DNA of 64,000 nt from an uncultured Algoriphagus sp. (GTDB taxonomy: Bacteria > Bacteroidota > Bacteroidia > Cytophagales > Cyclobacteriaceae): positions 38,178 through 102,177 of the forward strand of contig CAJBER010000051.1 of assembly GCA_903952135.1 (NCBI GenBank). Direction: 5' to 3'. Shown here piece by piece: positions 57,459 to 64,000 of this stretch. Position 1 is the first letter of the stretch, and the number at the start of each line of letters is the position of its first letter. The notes under the pieces were generated by a model. The model searched no databases. It saw only the letters and a list, made by a program, of their open reading frames with translations, and had not been told where the DNA came from. The translations under genes and the position numbers were made by a program.

Positions 57459-58031
57459 ATGAACAGACGTCATGCGTTGCGGCATATCGCCCTGATTTCT
57501 GGAGGGCTTGCGCTGATTCCCTCCTGCGACTTTAGCAAGGAAGACATCCTTGCCGCTTACGAAAACCTCAAAATCACCGCTACACAGAAGGCCCTTCTTG
57601 CAGCCATTTCCGACAGCATCATTCCTGCTGGGGAGATCAAAGGAGCCTTGGACTTGGAAGTAGTTGACTTTATCCTCGTGATGGTCAACGACTGCTATAC
57701 CCAAGAAAACCGTGAAAATTTCACCGCAGGATTGGAGGCATTTCCGGATTATGCAGAAAAAACCACTGGAAAGAAATTTGAGGCTCTTTCTACCAAAGAA
57801 AAAGAAGCCTTCCTCTTGGAAGCAGGAGCACTCACCGGGGACGATACCACCGAAGGCAAGCGTCTTGCGGGCATTGGCTATTTCCTGAGCAGCGTGAAGC
57901 GCTTTACCATCCAAGGCTACATGGCCTCCGAATACATTCAAACCGAAATCATTCCCTACTCCCTGATTCCAGGAGAATACAATGGGGCAGTCTTGATTTC
58001 AGACCTTCAAAAAACACGAGTAAATGGCTAA
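57459..58031 (+). CDS. Gluconate 2-dehydrogenase subunit 3-family protein
   Basis: N-terminal RR motif with lipobox-like LIPSC; TATQKALLAAISDSIIPA; overlaps downstream GMC oxidoreductase gene. Confidence 0.8.
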   Translation: MNRRHALRHIALISGGLALIPSCDFSKEDILAAYENLKITATQKALLAAISDSIIPAGEIKGALDLEVVDFILVMVNDCYTQENRENFTAGLEAFPDYAEKTTGKKFEALSTKEKEAFLLEAGALTGDDTTEGKRLAGIGYFLSSVKRFTIQGYMASEYIQTEIIPYSLIPGEYNGAVLISDLQKTRVNG

Positions 58032-59736
58032 TCTTAACTTACGCAGTACGCAGGAGCGTACTTATCAGGCCATTGTGGTCGGCTCTGGCATCAGCGGCGC
58101 CTGGGCAGCAAAAGAACTTTGTGACTTGGGTGTGAAAACCCTGATGATTGAGCGTGGTCCAGACGTGACTCATATTAAGGACTACCCGACTACCAACATG
58201 CTTCCGCATGAATTTCCCCACCGGGGCCAATTGACAGAGAAGATCAAGGAGGAAAATCCCGTGATCAGCAAGTGCTATGCCTTCCGAGAGGATGCCATGC
58301 ACTTCTTTGTGAAGGACGCGGAGCACCCTTATGTACAAGAAAAGCCATTTGATTGGATTCGGGGCTACCAAGTGGGAGGCAAGTCCCTGCTTTGGGCACG
58401 TCAAGTACAGCGCTGGTCCGACTTTGACTTTGAGGGACCTGCTCGCGATGGCTTTGCAGTAGACTGGCCGATTCGCTACAAAGACATCGAAAAATGGTAC
58501 AGCCATGTCGAAAAATTTGCTGGCGTATCTGGATTCAAGGATGGCATCGCCCAGCTACCCGATGGAGAATTTCTTCCCGGATACGATCTCAATGTGGTCG
58601 AGAAATACTTCGCCGAGACGATGAAGAAGGAGTATGGAGGAGAGCGTCATGTGATTTCGGCACGATGTGCCCATATCCACGGCAATGCCGATGCCTTTGC
58701 TGCACAAGGCAGAGGATCCTGTCAAAACCGCAACTTATGCCAGCGAGGCTGTCCGTTTGGAGGCTACTTTAGTTCCAACTCGTCTACCATTCCTTGGGCA
58801 TTGAAGACCGGCAACCTGACCATCCGTCCTGATGCGGTGGTGCATTCCGTGATCTACGACGAGGCAAAAGGCAAGGCTACAGGCGTGCGCATTATCGATC
58901 GCTTGACCAAAGAAGTGGAAGAATTTTATGCAGACGTGCTCTTTATCAATGCAGCTGCTTTGAATACCAATGCCATCCTACTCAACTCTACCTCCACCCG
59001 CTTCCCGAATGGATTGGGCAACGACAGTGGGGTATTGGGCAAGTATGTGGCCTTCCACAACTACCGCGCTCGCGTGTCGGGAGAGTACGAGGGTCATTCT
59101 GAGTACACCACCTCTGGGGGTAGGCCTACCAGTGGGTATTTCCCACGATTCCGAAATGTGTACAAGCAGGAAACCGACTTTCTACGGGGATATGCGGCAG
59201 GCTTTTCCGCAGGGCGAGGCCAAGGGCCCAACACGGATGGCATCGGAATGGAACTGAAAAACAACCTCCTGAATCCAGGGCAATATGGACCTTGGCATGT
59301 AGGATCGCACATGATGGGCGAGACGCTGCCAAAGGATACCAATTATGTGGCGCTTGATGGGAGCCTGAAGGACGAGTGGGGCATTCCCCAGCTCAAGGTG
59401 AGCATGGACTACGACGACAACGACGAGAAGATGGTGAAAGACTACCTCGAGCAGATGACGGAAATGTTTACCAAGGCAGGCTTCACCAACATCCAAACTT
59501 CCGACAGCAAGCAGGCGCCTGGCTTGGATATCCACGAGATGGGCGGGGTGCGTATGGGTAAGGATCCCAAGACCTCCATGTTGAATGCCAACCATCAGTT
59601 GCATGCCGTACCTAATGTGTACGTGACCGACGGATCATCCATGACCTCCACGTCTACCCAAAATCCTTCGCTGACGTACATGGCTTTTGCAGCCCGCGCT
59701 GCACACCATGCGGTAGCGGAGAGCAAGAAGAAGTAA
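58024..59736 (+). CDS. GMC-family oxidoreductase
   Basis: AIVVGSGISGAWAAKELCDLGVKTLMIERG; C-terminal VYVTDGSSMTSTSTQNPSLTYMAFAARAAHH; 8-nt overlap with subunit 3 gene. Confidence 0.9.
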   Translation: MANLNLRSTQERTYQAIVVGSGISGAWAAKELCDLGVKTLMIERGPDVTHIKDYPTTNMLPHEFPHRGQLTEKIKEENPVISKCYAFREDAMHFFVKDAEHPYVQEKPFDWIRGYQVGGKSLLWARQVQRWSDFDFEGPARDGFAVDWPIRYKDIEKWYSHVEKFAGVSGFKDGIAQLPDGEFLPGYDLNVVEKYFAETMKKEYGGERHVISARCAHIHGNADAFAAQGRGSCQNRNLCQRGCPFGGYFSSNSSTIPWALKTGNLTIRPDAVVHSVIYDEAKGKATGVRIIDRLTKEVEEFYADVLFINAAALNTNAILLNSTSTRFPNGLGNDSGVLGKYVAFHNYRARVSGEYEGHSEYTTSGGRPTSGYFPRFRNVYKQETDFLRGYAAGFSAGRGQGPNTDGIGMELKNNLLNPGQYGPWHVGSHMMGETLPKDTNYVALDGSLKDEWGIPQLKVSMDYDDNDEKMVKDYLEQMTEMFTKAGFTNIQTSDSKQAPGLDIHEMGGVRMGKDPKTSMLNANHQLHAVPNVYVTDGSSMTSTSTQNPSLTYMAFAARAAHHAVAESKKK

Positions 59737-59751
59737 TGCGGTTAGACAGAA

Positions 59752-59786
59752 AAAAAACCCGAATCAGTACTGATTCGGGTTTTTTG
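59752..59786. terminator. Bidirectional Rho-independent terminator
   Basis: AAACCCGAATCAG-TA-CTGATTCGGGTTT flanked by A/T tracts between convergent genes. Confidence 0.87.
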
Positions 59787-59806
59787 TGCGCGTTAGTTGA
59801 TGGTAT

Positions 59807-60751
59807 TTAAAAAGGCAATTTCCCCAAGTCCACATTTCCTCCGGAGAGGATAATGCCGACTTTTTTTCCGGCAAAGCGCTCCTTGTTGGCCAGTAAGGCT
59901 GCTAGCGGAACAGCACAGGAAGGCTCGATGATGATTTTCATGCGCTCATAGACCAGGCGCATGGCTTCGATGATCTGCGGATCAGTGGCGAGTAAGATAT
60001 CGCGGACATGGGATTGGATTAAGGCGAAGTTGATGGTCCCCAAAGAGGTCAAGAGTCCATCGGCGATGGTGTTTGGGCCTGTTTGTGGAATGATGTAACC
60101 AGCATGAAAAGATCGGTAGGCATCGTCTGCTCCGGTAGGCTCTCCTGCGATGACTACGATCTGGGGATTCAGGTAATGTGCGGTCAGGGCCGTGCCTCCC
60201 AACAATCCTCCTCCCCCGACGGGTGCCATTAGGATATCCAGATCCGGTTGGTCTTCTAAGAATTCGAGTGCGCAAGTTGCTTGCCCCTCGATCACGTCCA
60301 TGAAGTCGTAGGGAGGAATAAAGGCGGCTCCGGTACGGGCAACTACCGCCTCCAAGGTGCTTTCTCGGGCTTTGAGGTTGGGTTCGCATTCGATGATTTC
60401 TCCTCCATAGCCTTTGACGGCCTTCTTCTTGATTTCGGGAGCATTGGAAGGCATGACGATGTAGGAGGGGATTCCTGCTACCGTGGCGGCACGGGCTAGG
60501 GCCGCGGCATGATTGCCCGAACTGTGCGTTGCCACACCTTTTTCGCGTTCGCTGGGGGTAAGTTTCATGACCGCATTGGCCGCCCCTCGGGCCTTGAATG
60601 CGCCTACCTTCTGAAAGTTTTCGCACTTAAAGTAGATGCTACATCCTGCAATCGCATCGATAGCCTCCGAGGTGAGGATAGGCGTGCGGTGGATAAAAGG
60701 CTGGATACGGGCATGCGCCGCTCGGATATCGGAGAGGGTTGGAAAGTTCAT
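59807..60751 (-). CDS. PLP-dependent threonine dehydratase / serine racemase-like protein
   Basis: FKCENFQKVGAFKARGAANAV, HSSGNHAAALARAA, APVGGGGLLGG. Confidence 0.9.
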   Translation of the reverse strand: MNFPTLSDIRAAHARIQPFIHRTPILTSEAIDAIAGCSIYFKCENFQKVGAFKARGAANAVMKLTPSEREKGVATHSSGNHAAALARAATVAGIPSYIVMPSNAPEIKKKAVKGYGGEIIECEPNLKARESTLEAVVARTGAAFIPPYDFMDVIEGQATCALEFLEDQPDLDILMAPVGGGGLLGGTALTAHYLNPQIVVIAGEPTGADDAYRSFHAGYIIPQTGPNTIADGLLTSLGTINFALIQSHVRDILLATDPQIIEAMRLVYERMKIIIEPSCAVPLAALLANKERFAGKKVGIILSGGNVDLGKLPF

Positions 60752-60931
60752 GAGGTAAAGATAGGGGAAGGATGGAAATTGGAAGTACGAGCTACGAAAT
60801 ACGGATTGAAAACTAATGTCGAATGCTGAACGCTGATTTTCGAACGCCGAATTGGGATAACTAGTCTTTGGTCAGAAGCAGGCCTTTTTCCCCAGCAGCA
60901 TCTAGTCTTGGTTCTTGTTTCTCGGCTCTTG

Positions 60932-60950
60932 CCTGCCTACCGCAGGCAGG
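60932..60950. repeat. R3 19-nt palindrome, isolated copy
   Basis: CCTGCCTACCGCAGGCAGG, exact reverse complement of 19817..19835. Confidence 0.85.
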
Positions 60951-60959
60951 TCTCTCCCT

Positions 60960-61445
60960 TCACCCCTTCCACTGAAACGATTTTTCATCCACCGCCCGCA
61001 TGGTGCAGAGCACCCCGTCTAGGTGGTCGTATTCGTGTTGGATGAGTTCGGAGATTGCCCCTTCCACCTTCAATTCCTGCGGTTGCCAGTGCTCGTCCAG
61101 GTAATGGAGGCTGAGGGACTGGTGGCGCTTTACGCGTACGAGTAGGTTGGGGAAACTCATGCAGTCATCCCATAATTCAAACTCTTCTTCGCTCAACCCC
61201 TTCAACTCCGGGTTGATCACCACATAGGGACGGTCGAGCTGTAGGTAGAACAGGCGCTTCATGATTCCTAGCTGAGGGGCGGCGATGCCTCTCCCAAAGC
61301 CATATACTCGGCGGACATCTTCCATGGCCTCGTGGAGCTGCTGTATCCAGCCTGGGACTTTGTCAAGTTCCTCTCGGAGCACAGGCTCACATACTTCATA
61401 GAGCCGTGGATCGCCGAGTTTGAGGATATCGTGGATGGTTTTCAT
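60960..61445 (-). CDS. Peptide deformylase-like protein
   Basis: GRGIAAPQLG motif I, DDCMSFPN in place of EGCLS, ELIQHEYDHLDGVL (HExxH). Confidence 0.85.
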   Translation of the reverse strand: MKTIHDILKLGDPRLYEVCEPVLREELDKVPGWIQQLHEAMEDVRRVYGFGRGIAAPQLGIMKRLFYLQLDRPYVVINPELKGLSEEEFELWDDCMSFPNLLVRVKRHQSLSLHYLDEHWQPQELKVEGAISELIQHEYDHLDGVLCTMRAVDEKSFQWKG

Positions 61446-61451
61446 GAATTA

Positions 61452-61630
61452 AGGAAATGGAGTAGAAATATAGTGGAAATAGGGTAGAAATATACTCCGC
61501 TGCGCTCCGTGAAATAGGTTGGAATACCCGCCACGGCGGGCGAGCTCCGTTGAAACTATTTCACCGAGCCTGCTCGGTTTATTTCCATCGTATTTCTACT
61601 TTATTTCTACCCTATTTCCATCCAATTTCT
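61452..61630. repeat. R1 long-hairpin repeat, copy B (fills divergent intergenic region)
   Basis: GAAAT at 61454, 61465, 61476, 61487 and ATTTC at 61581, 61592, 61603, 61614, 61625 (all 11-nt spaced); ACCGAGC-CT-GCTCGGT tip; CCCGCCACGGCGGG inset. Confidence 0.88.
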
Positions 61631-61661
61631 CGAAGCCCCTTTTTTCCCGTACTTTTGCGGC

Positions 61662-63578
61662 ATGAATTACTTATCCGTTGAGAACCTGAGCAAAGCTTTT
61701 GGGGAGCGCAAACTTTTTTCCAACATCTCCTTCGGCATCGCCCAAGGTCAAAAAATAGCCCTTGTGGGCATCAACGGGGCAGGGAAGTCCACCTTGATGA
61801 AGATCATCATGGGCCTGGAAATCCCCGATACGGGACAAGTGGCCCTCAACCAGTCGGTCAAAATCGCCTACGTGCACCAAAATCCGGTGTTCGAAAGCAA
61901 CCTGAGCATCTACCAAACGATCTTCGACCAGAGTAATTCGGAAATCCTACAAGTCATCGAATCCTACCACAAGGCCATGCTCGATGCAGAACGTGGTGTA
62001 GACAACTCGAACGAGATGTCTACCCTCTTCGAAAAAATGGACGCCCTCCAGGCCTGGGACTTTGAATACCAGGTCAAGGAAGTGCTGGGCAAACTCGGCC
62101 TTCACGATACCGAACTTGCCGTCGGCAACCTCTCCGGAGGACAGCGTAAGCGAGTAGCCCTCGCCAAAGCGATCCTCGAAAAGCCAGACCTGCTCCTCCT
62201 CGACGAACCCACCAACCACCTGGACCTAGAGACCATCGAGTGGCTAGAAGACTACCTTTCCAAGGCCAACCTGGCCCTTTTCATGGTGACGCACGACCGC
62301 TATTTCTTGGAAAAGGTCACCAACGAAATCTTGGAATTGGACCAAGGCAAAATACACCGCTACCAAGGCAACTACGGCTACTTCCTCGATAAAAAAGCGG
62401 AACGCATGCAGATCGAGGACATCGAGATCGAGAAAGCCAAAAGCCTTTACAAAAAGGAGTTGGATTGGATCCGTCGACAGCCCAAAGCCCGAGGCACCAA
62501 AGCCAAGTACCGTGTGGATGCCTTTGAGGAAACCAAAGAAAAAGCGTTTACAAAGAGGGAAGAGCGAGACATTGAATTGACAGTTTCTACCCAGCGTCTG
62601 GGAAATAAAATCCTGGAAATCGAGAAAATCTCCAAGGCATTTGACGACAAAACCTTGGTCAAAGCCTTCTCCTACATTTTCAAAAAGAAGGACCGCATCG
62701 GCATCATTGGACCCAATGGTGCAGGGAAGACGACCTTCTTGAAAATGATTACGGGTCTACTTGATCCTGATCAGGGCAAGGTAATCGCAGGACAGACCAC
62801 TGCATTTGGCTACTACCGCCAAGAAGAGGATCGCTTTGACGAGGAAAAGCGCCTAATCGATGTGGTCAAAGAAATTGCTGAAGTGGTGGTGCTGGACAAG
62901 GGACAGACGATTACGGTGAGCCAATTTTTAACTCAGTTTGGATTCCCTCCCAAGCAGCAGTTTACGCCCATCGGGAAGATGAGTGGAGGAGAACGCAGAC
63001 GCCTGCAGCTGCTTTTGGTGCTGATCAAAAACCCGAACTTCTTAATCCTCGACGAACCTACAAACGACCTGGATTTGATGACCTTGAATATCCTGGAGGA
63101 GTTTTTGGATACCTTCCCGGGTTGCCTGATCATCGTATCCCACGACCGCTACTTTATGGATCGACTGGTCGAGCACTTATTTGTGTTTGAAGGAGAAGGA
63201 GTGATCCGTGATTTTCCAGGAAACTATACGGATTTCCGAGAGTGGGAAGAGGAAAATGCAGATCAGAAGGCTAATCCGAGTACTCAACCAAAAGTTGAAC
63301 CTAAATCGGTGCAGGTAGAAGTTCCAGTGATCCAGGAAGTAGGCTCACCCAAACTCAAAGCGAGTTACAAGCAAAAGCAGGAGTTTAAAAAAGTCAACGA
63401 AACCATCGCCCAATTGGAAGCCGAAAAGGCAACCCTCACGGATCAAATCACGGTAGGTACTCCGGATGTAGGTCTGTTGCTCACCTGGACCACAAGGCTT
63501 CAGGCTATCGATGGAGAATTGGAAGAACTGGAATTGTCCTGGTTGGAACTCAGCGATCTCGACGGTATCGCTGATTGA
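61662..63578 (+). CDS. ABC-F family ATP-binding protein (Uup-like)
   Basis: Two ABC domains (GINGAGKSTLMKII, LSGGQRKRVALAKAIL; GPNGAGKTTFLKMI, MSGGERRRLQLLLVL), C-terminal coiled-coil. Confidence 0.92.
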   Translation: MNYLSVENLSKAFGERKLFSNISFGIAQGQKIALVGINGAGKSTLMKIIMGLEIPDTGQVALNQSVKIAYVHQNPVFESNLSIYQTIFDQSNSEILQVIESYHKAMLDAERGVDNSNEMSTLFEKMDALQAWDFEYQVKEVLGKLGLHDTELAVGNLSGGQRKRVALAKAILEKPDLLLLDEPTNHLDLETIEWLEDYLSKANLALFMVTHDRYFLEKVTNEILELDQGKIHRYQGNYGYFLDKKAERMQIEDIEIEKAKSLYKKELDWIRRQPKARGTKAKYRVDAFEETKEKAFTKREERDIELTVSTQRLGNKILEIEKISKAFDDKTLVKAFSYIFKKKDRIGIIGPNGAGKTTFLKMITGLLDPDQGKVIAGQTTAFGYYRQEEDRFDEEKRLIDVVKEIAEVVVLDKGQTITVSQFLTQFGFPPKQQFTPIGKMSGGERRRLQLLLVLIKNPNFLILDEPTNDLDLMTLNILEEFLDTFPGCLIIVSHDRYFMDRLVEHLFVFEGEGVIRDFPGNYTDFREWEEENADQKANPSTQPKVEPKSVQVEVPVIQEVGSPKLKASYKQKQEFKKVNETIAQLEAEKATLTDQITVGTPDVGLLLTWTTRLQAIDGELEELELSWLELSDLDGIAD

Positions 63579-63597
63579 TTCAAGGGTTCTCGCAAAG

Positions 63598-63617
63598 CCT
63601 ACCTGCGGTAGGCAGGT
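63598..63617. repeat. R3 palindrome copy
   Basis: CCTACCTGCGGTAGGCAGGT between CGCAAAG and CACAAAAG. Confidence 0.8.
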
Positions 63618-63663
63618 CACAAAAGAGGATGTAAACTTTTCTTCTTCGAGCTATTTATTTTTT

Positions 63664-63723
63664 TCGCGCAAAGGCGCCAAGCCGCAAAGAGCTTTTTCTT
63701 TGCGCCTTTGCGTCTTCGCGCGC
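63664..63723. repeat. R2 hairpin: three 8-nt units per arm
   Basis: CGCAAAGG-CGCCAAGC-CGCAAAGA / CTTTGCGC-CTTTGCGT-CTTCGCGC. Confidence 0.85.
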
Positions 63724-63828
63724 TATTCTTTTTTTTCTCTCCCGCGCCTTTGCTGCTTGTCCGCCGCGGCGGATAGTTAGGGCGTAAAAGGAAGCTTTAT
63801 CATTTCTTCATCGAGACATTTATTTTTT

Positions 63829-63868
63829 TCGCGCAAAGGCGCAGAGACGCAAAGAGTTTTTTCTTTGC
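63829..63868. repeat. R2 repeat, second tandemly placed copy
   Basis: CGCAAAGG-CGCAGAGA-CGCAAAGA ... TCTTTGCC. Confidence 0.75.
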
Positions 63869-63926
63869 CTCCTGCCTACCGCCTTTAGATTTACAAAATA
63901 GTATTATTCTAATAATAAGGCCATAG

Positions 63927-63985
63927 TTATCAACAACGAGGGGGGTCTGGGGGGAGACTGATAATTTGTTGATAAAAGTGGATAA
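63927..63985. promoter_or_regulatory. Cluster of DnaA-box-like 9-mers
   Basis: TTATCAACA (63927..63935), TGTTGATAA (63967..63975), AGTGGATAA (63977..63985; reverse complement TTATCCACT); each one mismatch from TTATCCACA. Confidence 0.35.
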
Positions 63986-64000
63986 GTTTAATTTAAGTAA

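Noticed and set aside
59982-60626. 214-aa minus-strand ORF within the PLP-dependent dehydratase gene
   Set aside because: Alternate frame of a clear PLP enzyme; Arg/His-rich low-plausibility protein.
60770-60930. Phrase-like repeats (GAATGCTGAACGCTGATTTTCGAACGCCGAA) as a possible element
   Set aside because: Short and degenerate, with no second copy recognised in this window; likely low-complexity intergenic DNA.
61452-61630. Possible CRISPR array or tandem protein-coding repeat
   Set aside because: 11-nt phased boxes are inverted between arms and form a hairpin; no spacer structure and no open frame.
63511-63780. 89-aa plus-strand ORF
   Set aside because: Overlaps the ABC-F 3' end out of frame and translates R2 repeats (FFSRKGAKPQRA).

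Overview
This 64 kb window looks like a chromosomal segment from a Bacteroidota bacterium, probably Cytophagales/Cyclobacteriaceae-like. Pointers are LytS/LytTR signalling, CarboxypepD_reg TonB receptors, a fused SecDF, DUF5117-type metalloprotease and Wzi-like protein. Most of it is ordinary: uvrA (partial), ileS, lspA, glyS, secDF, purK/purE, rlmH, fur-like, rdgB-like, udk-like, wecB, ABC-F, PhoH, SNF2, MoxR and several peptidases. I see no convincing prophage, IS element, CRISPR array, rRNA or tRNA. Less ordinary content: (1) a compact type III PKS / UbiA prenyltransferase / SAM methyltransferase / FAD oxidoreductase locus (29.6-33.5 kb); (2) a dispersed family of long intergenic hairpins whose arms carry GAAAT/ATTTC boxes at an exact 11-nt period, with a compensatory base-pair change at the hairpin tip (copies near 37.8, 41.4, 52.8 and 61.5 kb); (3) a second dispersed repeat built of 8-nt CGCAAAGN units, into which a 19-nt palindromic module is spliced (19.8, 50.9, 63.6 kb; module alone at 60.9 kb); (4) an M1 peptidase / HupE-UreJ / DUF6702 neighbourhood; (5) orphan antitoxin-like genes, one with a perfect 16-bp palindrome at its start; (6) a small cluster of DnaA-box-like motifs at the right edge; and (7) several small ORFs below the ORF-track cut-off. 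Product names come from motif and family recognition by eye; no database search was run.
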